Below, piece by piece: positions 40,432 to 50,320 of a DNA stretch of 64,000 nt (position 1 is its first letter; each line of letters opens with the position of its first letter). Made by a program: the position numbers and the translations under genes. The stretch is from FEN-680 sp036845225 (GTDB lineage: Bacteria; Actinomycetota; Geothermincolia; Fen-727; Anoxymicrobiaceae): NCBI GenBank assembly GCA_036845225.1, contig DAIUEJ010000006.1, forward strand, positions 25,737-89,736, given 5' to 3'. A model generated the notes under the pieces. It saw only the letters and a program-made list of their open reading frames with translations, searched no databases and was not told the DNA's origin.

Positions 40432-42126
40432 GTGGAAAAGCAGAAACGACCCAGGCGAAGGCGGCGGTGGCTGCTGTTCGTCTTGCTCCCGGTAACCCTC
40501 TTCGCGAAAGCCGCCTACAGCGTCTGGAAGGCCATGCAGCACCGCGAGGACAAGCTCCTCGAGGCCGACCGCAAGCTCGCTGTCGGCGCGCCGTACCACC
40601 GGCAGCGCCGCGTCGTCCAGGTCGGCGAAGGCATCCCGCTCACGGCGACGGTCTTCATCCCGACAGGTGAAGGGCCGTTCCCGGCGGTGGTCATGGTGCA
40701 CTCGTGGATGGGCTGGCGCATCCAGTGCGACCTGCTGTACGCGCCCAGCTTCGCGAGAAACGGCTACGTGGTCCTCACCTATGACTGCCGCGGATGGGGC
40801 AGCTCGGGGGGACAGGTGGCCTGCGCCGCTCCCGACCGCGAGCTCTGCGACCTGGAGGACATGATCACATGGATGTGCAGCCCGGAGTCCGGCATCCCGG
40901 TCGACCCGGAGCGCATCGGCATCACCGGCGTATCGTACGGCGGTGGCCACAGCTTCCTGGCCGCGACCCGCGACCCTCGCATCAAGGCCGCCGCCCCGAT
41001 GAACGGTTGGACGGATCTCAACTTCTCGCTCACCCCGAACGGCTGCTGGAAGGCTTTCTGGAGCATCTTCCTCTTCATCGGCTCGATATGGGCTCTCAAG
41101 TTCGACCTCAAGAACGACCTGGTCCGCTGGCTTAAGGCGGTCGTCGTCGAGCGCAACCTGATGGCTGTCAGCGAAGAGCTGAAGGCGCGCTCCGCGATAC
41201 ACGACGTCGACAAGGTGACCTGCCCCATGTTCATAGTCCACTCGTGGAACGACGACCTCTTCGAGCCGAACCAGATACTCAAGTTCTTCGAGAAGCTCGA
41301 CGTCCCCAAGAAGCTTGTAATGGCCAACGGCATCCACGGCTACGACGCGGGCAGGGGAGACATCATCGTCCCCAACAAGATATGGGACGACGCGCGCCGA
41401 TGGTTCGACTACTGGCTCAAGGACGACAAGTCAAACGGCATCGACAAGGAGCCGGCGGTCAAGTACTACGAGCCGTGGAGCAAGAAGATGGCGACGGCCG
41501 AGCAGTGGCCGCCCGAGAACGTCCAGAACACGGAGTACTACCTGCGCGGGCAGCACCCCGACGCCATCAACTCGGGGATGCTGGTCACCGAGGCCCCCGG
41601 CAACCACGAAGCCTCGGAGTTATTCATCAACAACACCGTCGCGAACCTGCAGAGCTCGGGCCCGCCGGTGATACGGCCGAACGTCTTCTGGAACCTGCCG
41701 ATACCCGGAGTGCCTTTTGCCATACCCGGGGACAGCGTCGCTTTCACCACGCGCAAGCTCGACCGCGAGATGGTCATGGTGGGGGCCCCGAGGGTGAACC
41801 TGCACATCTCGTCATCGACCCGGGAGTGCCAGGTCAACGGGCTGCTCTACGACGTGTCGCCCAGGGGGTTCTGCAGGCTGGTGACGCACTGCGCGGCGAT
41901 GCGCAACGACATGGAGCCTGAGAGCATCGAGGAGTTATACTTCGACCTTATCGCCTGCGCGCACAGGTTCCCGGCCGGGCACTCGGTCCGGCTCGTGCTG
42001 TGCGCGTCAGACCCGCTGTACGTGTTCCCTTCGCTGGTGCCGTCGCTCTATCACCTGTTCCACACCGCGGAACACCCGTCGTGCCTCACGCTACCCGTCA
42101 TGCAGCCGGAGCCCGCGGCGTCCTAG
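40432..42126 (+). CDS. Membrane-anchored CocE/X-Pro dipeptidyl-peptidase family hydrolase
   Basis: Alpha/beta hydrolase of the CocE/NonD class (X-Pro dipeptidyl-peptidase-like), 564 aa. A basic N-terminus and one helix (WLLFVLLPVTLFAKAAYSV) anchor it, probably with the enzyme outside. Catalytic triad candidates: Ser in GVSYGGGH, Asp in SWNDDLF, His in NGIHGYD. After residue 340 a beta-rich domain typical of CocE C-termini follows (TRKLDREMVMVGAPRVNLHI, FPAGHSVRLVLCASD). The start is GTG 40432, five bases after GGAGG. Substrate could be an ester, amide or peptide. Its promoter region contains the MITE-like copy 1. Confidence 0.8.
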   Translation: MEKQKRPRRRRRWLLFVLLPVTLFAKAAYSVWKAMQHREDKLLEADRKLAVGAPYHRQRRVVQVGEGIPLTATVFIPTGEGPFPAVVMVHSWMGWRIQCDLLYAPSFARNGYVVLTYDCRGWGSSGGQVACAAPDRELCDLEDMITWMCSPESGIPVDPERIGITGVSYGGGHSFLAATRDPRIKAAAPMNGWTDLNFSLTPNGCWKAFWSIFLFIGSIWALKFDLKNDLVRWLKAVVVERNLMAVSEELKARSAIHDVDKVTCPMFIVHSWNDDLFEPNQILKFFEKLDVPKKLVMANGIHGYDAGRGDIIVPNKIWDDARRWFDYWLKDDKSNGIDKEPAVKYYEPWSKKMATAEQWPPENVQNTEYYLRGQHPDAINSGMLVTEAPGNHEASELFINNTVANLQSSGPPVIRPNVFWNLPIPGVPFAIPGDSVAFTTRKLDREMVMVGAPRVNLHISSSTRECQVNGLLYDVSPRGFCRLVTHCAAMRNDMEPESIEELYFDLIACAHRFPAGHSVRLVLCASDPLYVFPSLVPSLYHLFHTAEHPSCLTLPVMQPEPAAS

Positions 42127-42313
42127 CAGGGGGGACCCTCGTGCCTCCAGCATCGTCGGCCATGGCGGCAGGGCGAGTACTAGTGCGCCGGCACGGTTCT
42201 CGAGCACCTCGGTTGAGTCTCCACAGGGTTTGGCGGAGTTCCGTTTAATAACATCAGCGGGGAAGGGCGCCGATGTCAGGCGCCGGAAAACTGCCAAGGG
42301 CCAGGGGGACGCG

Positions 42314-42823
42314 ATGGAAACCATGGAAGCAATCTCAACCAGGCGCAGCGTCCGCGAGTTCACGGACGAGCCTGTCACCTCCGCCGAGCTGGACCGGTTG
42401 ATCGAGGCCGCGAGGTGGGCCCCTTCGGGGCTGAACAATCAGCCCTGGCGGTTCATGAAAGTGGTCGACCGCGCGCTGGTTGTCGAGATCTCGAATATGA
42501 CCAAATACCGGGGTGTCGTGGCGGGAGCCGCCGCCCTCATCGCGGTGTTCCTCGACCACGAGGATATGTACGAAAGGACCAAAGACCTGCTGGCGATGGG
42601 CGCCGCCATCGAGAACCTCCTTCTCGCGGCGCACGACATCGGCCTTGGAGCCTGCTGGCTGGGGGAGATACTGGCAAGGCACGAGGACGTCGAGGCGGCC
42701 CTGGAGGTCTCCGACGACCTCGAGCTTGTGGCGCTCGTCGCCATTGGCCGGCCCGAGCCGAGAGAGAGGTCCGGGGTCAGGCATCCGGTTGAAAAGATAG
42801 TAGTTACGCCACCGGAGCGATAG
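42314..42823 (+). CDS. Nitroreductase-family flavoprotein
   Basis: FMN-dependent nitroreductase-like protein of 169 aa. MEAISTRRSVREFTDEPVTS carries the conserved RRSVR FMN-binding site, ARWAPSGLNNQPWRF the second flavin segment, and GLGACWLGEI the helical dimer part. The start ATG 42314 has CAGGGGGA just before it. Short members like this often lack classic nitroreductase activity and act as other flavin oxidoreductases. The physiological substrate is unknown. The 187 bp upstream, after the hydrolase gene, holds no other gene. Confidence 0.85.
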   Translation: METMEAISTRRSVREFTDEPVTSAELDRLIEAARWAPSGLNNQPWRFMKVVDRALVVEISNMTKYRGVVAGAAALIAVFLDHEDMYERTKDLLAMGAAIENLLLAAHDIGLGACWLGEILARHEDVEAALEVSDDLELVALVAIGRPEPRERSGVRHPVEKIVVTPPER

Positions 42824-42885
42824 ACTGACCCCACCGGCCGCAAACAGGTTGCGATGTTGAGCAATAACCACTTGCTGTCCGGAGT

Positions 42886-44037
42886 ATGGTCCCAGATACA
42901 GAAGGGTATGGTCCTGTGTCCGTATCGATAGTCCGCACCGACAAAGCCGCTGACGTCCGCAAGGCGGTCGGCCTTCTCGGGGGCATGGAGCGCTTCGTGA
43001 AGGCCGGCGAGAAGGTCATCGTGAAGCCCAACGTGTGCTGCGGAAAAGACAACTCCTCGGGCGCCATCACCGACCCGGAGATGGTCGCCGAGGTATGCAG
43101 GATGGTAGCCGAGTGTGGGGCGTCCGTGTCCGTCGCGGAGAGCCCGATCTACCCTTTCAAGGCGGACCGTGTCTTCAAGAAGGCCGGCTACGCCGATTTC
43201 GAGGAGAAGTACGGCTTCCCGTTCATAGACATCGACAGCGCGGAGTCGCGCGAGATCAAGCTGCCGGGCGGGAAGTCCGTCAAGAATTCCGTCGTGTCCC
43301 TCGACGTGCTGACCTGCGACAGGCTCATCAATGTGCCCGTGATGAAGACCCACCTGCAGACCGTGGTCACCCTCGGACTCAAGAACCTCAAGGGAGTGGT
43401 GGTGGGCAAGCAGAAGCACATCATCCACCTGCAGGGACTGGACGAGGGCATCGTCGACCTCAACACCGTCATCAAGAGCGACCTGGTGATTCTGGACGGC
43501 ATCATCGGGATGGAAGGCACTGGCGGCCCGACCAACGGCAAGGCGGTCGAGATGGATGTCATAGTCGCGGCCGATAATGTCGTGGAGGCCGATTCGACGG
43601 GCGTCAGGATAATGGGAGGCAACCCTGAGGACGTCGAACACATCAAGCTGGCCGCGCACCGGGGCCTGGGCTCCATGGACGGCTTCGAGGTGCTGGGAGA
43701 AACGGTGGCGTCGGTATCGGCAAGGCGTGAGTTGCCACGCACCCCGAAGCTGAACAAGCTCCTCATCACCGGAATCTCGCTGCGAGTCTGGGACGCCCTG
43801 AGCGACCCGTGGGCGAGGCTCACGGGCGGCGAGCGAGTCATGAAGACGAAACGGGCCCGCACCGGCGACCTGGTGATCGAGCAGGGGGTCTGCGACGGCT
43901 GCAGGCAGTGCCTGAAAGCGTGCCCGGTCGATGCGCTGTCTTACGACGACCTGCTCGACTGCGACGACGAGGCGTGCATCAGGTGTTTCTGCTGCGCGGA
44001 GGTCTGCCCTCAGGGCGCTCTCCAGAAGCAGTTCTGA
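42886..44037 (+). CDS. DUF362 protein with C-terminal ferredoxin domain
   Basis: About 383 aa. The N-terminal 300 residues are a DUF362 domain (VIVKPNVCCGKDNSSGAITD, NVPVMKTHLQTVVTLGLKNL, LVILDGIIGMEGTGGPTNG). The C-terminus has two ferredoxin-type groups, CDGCRQCLKACP and CIRCFCCAEVCP, for two [4Fe-4S] clusters. DUF362-ferredoxin fusions are common in anaerobes and are of unknown function. The start is ATG 42886, or GTG 42916, which has AGAAGGG upstream and gives the usual VSIVR opening. Confidence 0.8.
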   Translation: MVPDTEGYGPVSVSIVRTDKAADVRKAVGLLGGMERFVKAGEKVIVKPNVCCGKDNSSGAITDPEMVAEVCRMVAECGASVSVAESPIYPFKADRVFKKAGYADFEEKYGFPFIDIDSAESREIKLPGGKSVKNSVVSLDVLTCDRLINVPVMKTHLQTVVTLGLKNLKGVVVGKQKHIIHLQGLDEGIVDLNTVIKSDLVILDGIIGMEGTGGPTNGKAVEMDVIVAADNVVEADSTGVRIMGGNPEDVEHIKLAAHRGLGSMDGFEVLGETVASVSARRELPRTPKLNKLLITGISLRVWDALSDPWARLTGGERVMKTKRARTGDLVIEQGVCDGCRQCLKACPVDALSYDDLLDCDDEACIRCFCCAEVCPQGALQKQF

Positions 44038-44101
44038 GGGGCTGGAGCCGCGCCGGATACCCGACCGATTGAAACGATGATACAGATGGAAATGAGGCAC
44101 C

Positions 44102-47008
44102 TTGCCTGAAGACCTGTTCCTCCGCGCGAGCGAGGAGGTCAAACAGAAATACCTGTCGTTCCCCGCCCTGAAGCGCGAGTACCAGACGCTGCTCGGAGGC
44201 GATACCGAGTACTGCGTGCTCGACTTTGAGACGACGGGGTTCGACCCCGAGAGCGACCAGATCATAGAGATCGGCGCCATCAACGCCGCCGGTGAAGAGG
44301 TGGTCGAGAGGCTGACCACCTTTATCAACCCGTGCTGCGCCATACCGTCACAGATAAGGCTGCTGACGGGGATCGACGATGAAGCGGTGTCGGGCGCGCC
44401 GACCATCGAGGGGTTCTTCGAGGAGTTCGCCGCGTTCATCGGTGAGAGGACCATCGTGGGGTACTCGCGGTTCGAGGAGGAGTTCCTCAGGGCGCTCTAC
44501 AGCCGCATGGGTTACGGCCGGTTCACCAATCCTTACCTGGACGCCCACGACCTGGCGACGATCCTGATGCCGTCGCTCAGGGGGCACCGGCAGCAGGACC
44601 TGGCCGGCATCTGGGACATCGACACCGGCCGCGCGCATCGTGCCTCCGACGATGCCGAGACGTTGTTCCACGTCTATAACATGCTGTTGAACGGGCTGTA
44701 CAACACGCCCGTCGAGATGGTCAAGGCGCTGGTCGACCACGCCCCGTCCCACGCGGGCGGCCTGACCCTGCTGCTGCGCCGGGTCCTTGACGAGCGGACA
44801 GGCGGCAGGCGCCCCGACACGATCAAGCTTGTCGACGTGGTTCGCAAGGACCGCTTCTGGGAGGACATCCCGCCGCTGGAGGGCTCTTCCATGCCGGGAA
44901 CGGTCCACGCCGAAGAAGTGCGCGAGGTCTTCGCGCCGGAGGGGCCCATCGCGCGGCAGTTCGACGACTACGAAGAGCGCGACGAACAGGTCGAGATGGC
45001 CGAGGCGACCAGGCGGGCCTTCGAAGAAGACCAGATACTCCTGGTGGAGGCCGGCACCGGAACGGGCAAGTCGCTCGCGTACCTGGTCCCGGGCGTCCTC
45101 TGGTCGAAGGCGACGGGCTACCCGGTCGTGGTCTCCACCCGGACCCTCAACCTCCAGGACCAGCTCAACACCAAGGACCTCCCCACCCTCGAAGCGGCGC
45201 TGGGCGCCGGCTCTTTCAGGTACTCCGTGCTCAAGGGTTACAGCAACTATCTCTGCCTGAGGAAGATGCAGACCCTGGTGAGTGGCAGAAAGCGCGTGTC
45301 GGAGACCCAGCTGGGCACGCTGGGCATGCTTCTGACCTGGATCACCGAGAGCGACACCGGCGACACCTCCCTGCTCAACGTGCCCCACCTTCGGGGGCTC
45401 GACGAGCAGGTGATGGCGAACCATCGCGAGTGCCCGGGCGGAAGGTGCCGCTTTGCCCAGGACGGTTGCTGCTTCTACCGCAGGGCGCTCTACCGCGCCA
45501 AGAGGTCGCATATCGTGGTGGTGAACCACTCGCTCCTGCTGGCCGGGGTCAACCTGGCGTTCAAGACCGCGGTCATCGACGAGGCGCACACCCTCGAGGA
45601 CGTCGCCACCGATCAGTACACGATCGAGCTCGACTACCGTGAAGCGCGCCGCTTCCTCGAGTCTCTCTACGACCCGGTCGACGGATCCGGTTTCCTCGCC
45701 GACATCGACTCCAACGCCACCAGGCACCTTCCCGACGAGGCGCACGATACCGCGCGGTTCGAAGTCGGCGAAGCCGAGGAGGCGGCCGAGATAGCCCTGG
45801 AGGGCCTGGAGAAGGTGTTCGTGGCGCTCTGCGCTTTTTCCGCGGGCTCTGACCACGCGTTCAACGACATGAGGTTCACGGACGGGCAGGTCCAGTCGAT
45901 GGAGTTCGACACCATGAAGCTCGAAGCTGAGCGTTTCTCGGACAGCCTTGACCGCCTCGCCGCGCGCATCGGCCGCCTCAAGATGCTCATCGAGGAGCGG
46001 GGCGACAGTTCGACAGAGCTTGACTACCTGGTCAGCGATCTCGACGGAAAAGCCCTTCGGGTCGGCGAGCACATGGACGCGGTGGCGATACTCTTCTCGG
46101 GCAAGGACGACGGCCGCGTCCGCTGGGCGACGGTGACCGGCATCGAAAACTTTGAGAGGCAGGCCTTGCGGGCGTCGCCGGTAGACGTCGGCCCCGACCT
46201 GCGCGAAGCGATATTCGAGAGCGACGCGATAACGTCCGTGGTGATGACGTCGGCGACGCTGACCGTCAACGGCTCGTTCGACTTCTTCAGGTCGAGGGTC
46301 GGGCTGAACCTGCCCGGCGCCAGGGAGCCCTCGCTCATGGTCCTCGACTCGTCGTTCGACTACTCCAGGCAGATGCAGATACTGATCCTTCATGACATGC
46401 CCGACCCGTCGTCGAGCGACTATGAGGCGCGGATAGCCGACGTGCTCGGCGAGGTGATCGTGGCCGCGCGCGGCGGCGTCCTGGCCCTTTTCACCAACCG
46501 GCGGGTGATGCTCGAGACGTACGAGCGTCTCGCCGACGAGATGCGGCGCCAGGGCCTGAATCTCCTGTGCCAGCAGCCCGGCTACTCCAGGAGGCGGCTC
46601 GCCGAGGAGTTCATCGAGGACCCGACTGCCAGCCTGTTCGGCACTTCGAGCTTCTGGGAAGGCGTCGACGCGCGGGGCAGCACGCTCCGGCTGGTGGTGG
46701 TGACCCGCATCCCGTTCGAGAGCCCCGGCCGGCCCGTGTTCGTCGCCAGGAGCGAGAGGGTGAGGCTGGAGGGTGGCTCCGATTTCATGGACTTCGGGCT
46801 TCCGCTCGCGGCCCTGCGCCTCAAGCAGGGTGTGGGCAGGCTGATAAGGACGCGCCAGGACAAGGGGCAGGTCCTGATCCTGGACAGCCGCATCAACACC
46901 AAGCGCTACGGTCAGGTGCTACTGCGCTCGCTGCCCGCCGCAAGGCGCCGCAAGGTATCGATGGACGATCTGAAGAGAGCGATAACGGACTTCCACGGGA
47001 GGTCTTAA
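44102..47008 (+). CDS. dinG: DinG-family helicase with N-terminal DnaQ-like exonuclease
   Basis: Large DNA repair or replication-restart protein, 968 aa. Residues about 35-200 form a DEDD exonuclease (VLDFETTGFDPESDQIIEIG with the first acidic pair; HRASDDAETL near the end). The helicase part has Walker A VEAGTGTGKSLAYL, four cysteines for an Fe-S cluster (YLCLRK, CPGGRCRF, GCCFYRR), the DEAH box VIDEAHTLED, and helicase motif VI in GVGRLIRTRQDKG. This exonuclease-DinG fusion is typical of Gram-positive bacteria. The start is TTG 44102, with GAGG five bases upstream. Confidence 0.92.
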   Translation: MPEDLFLRASEEVKQKYLSFPALKREYQTLLGGDTEYCVLDFETTGFDPESDQIIEIGAINAAGEEVVERLTTFINPCCAIPSQIRLLTGIDDEAVSGAPTIEGFFEEFAAFIGERTIVGYSRFEEEFLRALYSRMGYGRFTNPYLDAHDLATILMPSLRGHRQQDLAGIWDIDTGRAHRASDDAETLFHVYNMLLNGLYNTPVEMVKALVDHAPSHAGGLTLLLRRVLDERTGGRRPDTIKLVDVVRKDRFWEDIPPLEGSSMPGTVHAEEVREVFAPEGPIARQFDDYEERDEQVEMAEATRRAFEEDQILLVEAGTGTGKSLAYLVPGVLWSKATGYPVVVSTRTLNLQDQLNTKDLPTLEAALGAGSFRYSVLKGYSNYLCLRKMQTLVSGRKRVSETQLGTLGMLLTWITESDTGDTSLLNVPHLRGLDEQVMANHRECPGGRCRFAQDGCCFYRRALYRAKRSHIVVVNHSLLLAGVNLAFKTAVIDEAHTLEDVATDQYTIELDYREARRFLESLYDPVDGSGFLADIDSNATRHLPDEAHDTARFEVGEAEEAAEIALEGLEKVFVALCAFSAGSDHAFNDMRFTDGQVQSMEFDTMKLEAERFSDSLDRLAARIGRLKMLIEERGDSSTELDYLVSDLDGKALRVGEHMDAVAILFSGKDDGRVRWATVTGIENFERQALRASPVDVGPDLREAIFESDAITSVVMTSATLTVNGSFDFFRSRVGLNLPGAREPSLMVLDSSFDYSRQMQILILHDMPDPSSSDYEARIADVLGEVIVAARGGVLALFTNRRVMLETYERLADEMRRQGLNLLCQQPGYSRRRLAEEFIEDPTASLFGTSSFWEGVDARGSTLRLVVVTRIPFESPGRPVFVARSERVRLEGGSDFMDFGLPLAALRLKQGVGRLIRTRQDKGQVLILDSRINTKRYGQVLLRSLPAARRRKVSMDDLKRAITDFHGRS

Positions 47009-47027
47009 CCGGCGGCTGCCTGCCGGG

Positions 47028-48068
47028 CTATTGGAGGATCTCGACCCTGACGGTGCGGTAGCCACCCCAGGTGTTCATCTCTTCGAGGGTATCGAAGCAA
47101 AGGTCGATGCGGTTTCCCTTGATCGCCGAGCCGGTATCGCCGGCGATGCAGTTGCCGTATCCCTCCACGTTCAGGCGGGTGCCGAGCGGGATGACGCGCG
47201 GGTCGACCGCGACAACGCCCTTCGTGGCCCTCATCCCTGAAGCGGTGGTGTCGGTGAGCCCGGGCTCCTGTGGCGAATATGCGGTAGCGACCATCGTCAT
47301 GACCTTGCCGGAGGGAGTCCCGGTCACAGACGGCCCCGGCGGGTTGATCTGTTGGATCTTTGCCTCGACCTTGTTGGACTGGGAGACGACCGCCGGGCTG
47401 TTGGCCCCTGCCTTCGCGATCACGGCGGCCCTCTCGGCCCGGCTCTTCTCGAGCCGCTGCTGGCGCGCCCTGGTGTCAGAGGCGACCCTGTCGACCTCTT
47501 TCTTGCTCTGGCGCAGCTGCCCCACGGCGGCCTTGAGGGATTCGGATTCACGCTTCACGCCCGCGATGAACTGCGCGTCGCGCTCGGCGACCTTCTGAAG
47601 CATATCCTCGCGAGAGAAGAAGTCCGATACGTTGGTCGAGGACAACAGCACCACGAGCTTACTGGTCCTGCCGTTCACGTAGAGGCTGCGCGCGCGGGCC
47701 GCCAGGGCTTTGCGCTGGACGGCCAGCTTGTCTCGCCGGGTGGCGATCTGCCCGTCGAGGTCCACGATGCGCCGGCCGAGTGAGGCGGACTTGCCTTCGA
47801 GCTCGGAGAGCGTGCCCTTGAGGGTGTTGATCTCGCTGTCCAGCGTCACCACGTCCTTGACCATGGTGTCGGTCGAATTGACGCTCGGGGGAGCAGGCTG
47901 AGCGACGGCGCGGCCGGCCCCGATCGACGGTGGCACGACGCCCACGACGGCCACTGCCAGAGACAGAGCAAGCAAGAGCGCACAGCCATGAATGACACGA
48001 AACCCGCCGTTTTCAGGCGGGGTCGCCAAACCCGTATTCTTTCTGAGGCGAACTCGTAACAATTTCAT
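47028..48068 (-). CDS. Secreted coiled-coil and 3D-domain cell-wall protein
   Basis: About 346 aa, probably exported and acting on peptidoglycan. A hydrophobic signal-like helix is at residues 28-50 (HGCALLLALSLAVAVVGVVP). Then coiled-coil up to about residue 240 (EINTLKGTLSELEGKSASLG), similar to PcsB/CwlO-type regulators. The C-terminus is a 3D domain with its Asp residues: VAVDPRVIPLGTRLNVEGYG, GDTGSAIKGNRIDLCF. This domain has a lytic transglycosylase (MltA-like) core. A promoter lies just upstream with only about ten bases of leader, and CACCCAAAGGGTG precedes ATG 48068. Confidence 0.82.
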   Translation of the reverse strand: MKLLRVRLRKNTGLATPPENGGFRVIHGCALLLALSLAVAVVGVVPPSIGAGRAVAQPAPPSVNSTDTMVKDVVTLDSEINTLKGTLSELEGKSASLGRRIVDLDGQIATRRDKLAVQRKALAARARSLYVNGRTSKLVVLLSSTNVSDFFSREDMLQKVAERDAQFIAGVKRESESLKAAVGQLRQSKKEVDRVASDTRARQQRLEKSRAERAAVIAKAGANSPAVVSQSNKVEAKIQQINPPGPSVTGTPSGKVMTMVATAYSPQEPGLTDTTASGMRATKGVVAVDPRVIPLGTRLNVEGYGNCIAGDTGSAIKGNRIDLCFDTLEEMNTWGGYRTVRVEILQ

Positions 48069-48087
48069 CACCCTTTGGGTGTGTCAG

Positions 48088-48115
48088 ATTATACCAAAAC
48101 TCCCGCCAGAATCAA
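48088..48115 (-). promoter_or_regulatory. Promoter of the 3D-domain protein gene
   Basis: On the minus strand TTGATT (48115-48110), a 16-bp spacer, and TATAAT (48093-48088). The predicted start of transcription, near 48081, is about a dozen bases from ATG 48068, so the mRNA would be almost leaderless. Confidence 0.7.
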
Positions 48116-48362
48116 CCGCGAGGGCGCACCCTTAAGCGATTCGTGGTAGGGATGTCCCAACAAGTGGCTTGATGGAGCCATTATTCAGCGGTTCAAGCTG
48201 ACTATTCCGCTCTGTTAAAGCTTTTGTGCGCAAGCAGTCCGGGCGCGCGCGGCACGCCAACGTCTGGCAAACCGCAAGATGGAGCGGTTTTTCGAAGGTG
48301 GCCCGGAAGCGCCCGTTGGCTCCTTGTGTGATAATCAGCGGGATTCGAACCATGGAGAAAAT
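48116..48362. other. Gap between the divergent 3D-domain and HEAT-repeat genes
   Basis: No supported gene. Apart from the minus-strand promoter at 48088-48115 and the ribosome site GGAG at 48354-48357, I see no clear signal. Confidence 0.5.
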
Positions 48363-49061
48363 GTGGGTACCGAGGACGAAGAACGGCTCAGACGCATGTC
48401 AGGGGACCTCCAGGACGCGCTCACCCGCGGAGACGTGCGGTACCTGTTGGACGCGCTGGAGGACGCCCCGTTCGAACTGAGGGTCGCGGCCGTAGAGGGC
48501 CTCGCGGAACTCGGCGGCGAGCAGGCCAGGATGGCGCTGCTGCGGATCGCCAGGGACCGATGGGGGGAGCGCCCGGAGCTGCGCATCGCGGCGTTGAGGT
48601 CTCTCGGGCGCGTCACAGAGACGGACAGGTACATCACACTGCTCGAGGAGTTCATCTCCGAGGACAACCGCAAGGTGGTCGCCTCCGCGAGGGCTATTCT
48701 CAAGAGCCTGGATCCCGATGGCTTCGCCCGTCGCCTCGCCGCGCGAGGTTGTGTCGACCACGGCGCTATCCGCGCTTACGGCGACAGCGCGGAGGCGGAT
48801 GGGGTCCCCGTTCTCACCGGGTACCTGGACCAGCTCATGGCCTCAGGCGACGTCACGACTACCCGCCACTGGGGCAAAGTCCACGCCGCGGTGAGGTCAC
48901 TCGGGAACATCGGCGGCGAGGACTCCGTCCAAATGCTCGAGCGGCTTGAGGTGTGGCTGAAAGAGAAGCCACAGGCCGAACGGGAAGGTTTCCACGCGCA
49001 GCGGCTCGCCAAGATCGAGCACGCGACCGAGCGGGCATTGCGGGCCGCGAAGAAGGGATAA
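48363..49061 (+). CDS. HEAT-repeat protein
   Basis: A 232-residue helical-repeat protein of unknown role. Repeats of about 30-36 residues with the HEAT pattern: FELRVAAVEGLAELGGEQAR, ELRIAALRSLGRVTETDRYI, KVVASARAILKSLDPDGF and KVHAAVRSLGNIGGEDSVQM. No signal peptide or metal site. PBS lyase-like HEAT proteins are commonly scaffolds. I choose GTG 48363 since GGAG lies five bases upstream; the open frame to 48279 has no ribosome site and low similarity to repeats. Confidence 0.75.
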   Translation: MGTEDEERLRRMSGDLQDALTRGDVRYLLDALEDAPFELRVAAVEGLAELGGEQARMALLRIARDRWGERPELRIAALRSLGRVTETDRYITLLEEFISEDNRKVVASARAILKSLDPDGFARRLAARGCVDHGAIRAYGDSAEADGVPVLTGYLDQLMASGDVTTTRHWGKVHAAVRSLGNIGGEDSVQMLERLEVWLKEKPQAEREGFHAQRLAKIEHATERALRAAKKG

Positions 49062-49104
49062 GCGGGCCGCGGGGCAAAAGATTGATAAACATTGCAGACC
49101 ATCG

Positions 49105-49133
49105 TTGTTGGTACGCCCGTATGCACGTATAAT
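49105..49133 (+). promoter_or_regulatory. Promoter of the L,D-transpeptidase gene
   Basis: TTGTTG (49105-49110), a 17-bp spacer, and TATAAT (49128-49133). Start of transcription is expected near 49140, about 30 bases before TTG 49169. Confidence 0.7.
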
Positions 49134-49168
49134 ACCGGCGGTCGTCACGGTCTCGAGGAGGGTGCGGT

Positions 49169-50296
49169 TTGAAAGCAGTCAGTGTCCCGGCTCGCTCGGC
49201 GGGGTGGCTGGGAGAGATGAAGTTGTCGCGGATAATGCTCATCGTGGGCGCGATCGTGCTCGCCGCGCTCGTGGTCGGGCTGCTCGGGTTCCTGTTCGTG
49301 CAGGACGTGCTGTCCTCCGGCAAGTTCCCTGTCGGCGTCAAGGTCGTCGGCGTCAGTGTGGCAGGGCTCAACCAGACCGAAGCGCTTGCAAAGGTAAAGA
49401 CCGAACTGGCGGACGTCGCCAACAAGCCTCTCACCCTGAAGGTCGAGAGCGAGCAGTACCAGATCTCTCCTGCACAGCTCGGGTTGATGCTCGACTATGC
49501 CAAGATGGTCGACGAGGCTTACGCGAAAGCCTGGAACGTGAACATCTTCGAGAGGATGGCGAGGCGCTTCACCAACAGGCCGAAGTCCCTCGAAGTCTCC
49601 ATCGTCGCGAACAACGACGCCGAGCGGGTGCAGAACTACCTCAATACGGTCATCAACGAGATCAACAGGTACGCTTACGACGCGTATGTGGACGTGACTT
49701 CCGGAAAGCCGGTCATCGTCAAGGCGCAGGACGGGCGTAACTGCCTGATGTCCCAGCTCCAGAAGGACGTCGACGCGGCGCTGGTCACGCCGGCCAGGAC
49801 CGTCAATGTGAAGTTCGGGAGCACGCCCGCTAAATTGACGGACGCGGCCTTCGGCAAGATGATCATCATCAACATCGCGGAGCACAAGCTGTCCCTCTTC
49901 AATCGGGAGCAGGTCCTGGCCGAGTTTCCCGTTGCCTGCGGGTCGCCGGAATACCCGACTCCCATCGGGCACTGGAAGATAGTCGAGAAGCAGATGAACC
50001 CGAGCTGGAACAACCCCGGCTCAGCGTGGGCGGCGCGCATGCCTGCCTCCATACCGCCGGGCCCCGGCAATCCGCTTGGTACCAGGGCGATGCCTCTGAA
50101 CGCCTCCGGCGTGCTCATCCACGGGACGCCGTCCTCGTGGTCGATCGGGCAGAACATCTCGCACGGCTGCGTAAGGATGTACATGAAGGACGTCGAGCAG
50201 TTGTTCGGGATGGTCGAGGCCGGCACGCCGGTCTACGTGATCAGGGCGGCTGGCGACCCGGGGTTCGACGTCACCAGGAAAGTCTCCTGGGAATAG
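49169..50296 (+). CDS. YkuD-type L,D-transpeptidase with peptidoglycan-binding domain
   Basis: Cell-wall cross-linking enzyme of 375 aa. An N-terminal helix (IMLIVGAIVLAALVVGLLGF) anchors it with the enzyme outside. Residues about 55-220 look like the YoaR/PG-binding type 4 domain (VGVSVAGLNQTEALAKVKTE). The catalytic domain starts at IIINIAEHKLSLFNREQVL, with the HGTPSS and SHGCVRM motifs; the Cys of SHGCVRM is the nucleophile. The start is TTG 49169, seven bases after GAGGAGG. It is a likely maker of 3-3 cross-links, common in actinobacteria and clostridia. Confidence 0.9.
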   Translation: MKAVSVPARSAGWLGEMKLSRIMLIVGAIVLAALVVGLLGFLFVQDVLSSGKFPVGVKVVGVSVAGLNQTEALAKVKTELADVANKPLTLKVESEQYQISPAQLGLMLDYAKMVDEAYAKAWNVNIFERMARRFTNRPKSLEVSIVANNDAERVQNYLNTVINEINRYAYDAYVDVTSGKPVIVKAQDGRNCLMSQLQKDVDAALVTPARTVNVKFGSTPAKLTDAAFGKMIIINIAEHKLSLFNREQVLAEFPVACGSPEYPTPIGHWKIVEKQMNPSWNNPGSAWAARMPASIPPGPGNPLGTRAMPLNASGVLIHGTPSSWSIGQNISHGCVRMYMKDVEQLFGMVEAGTPVYVIRAAGDPGFDVTRKVSWE

Positions 50297-50320
50297 GCTG
50301 AAAGCCAGGCGGCCCGAGCC

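Noticed and set aside
42439..44454. Long minus-strand open frame of about 670 codons opposite the nitroreductase and DUF362 genes
   Set aside because: It spans two plus-strand genes with clear motifs and has no domain I recognise; it is an antisense shadow.
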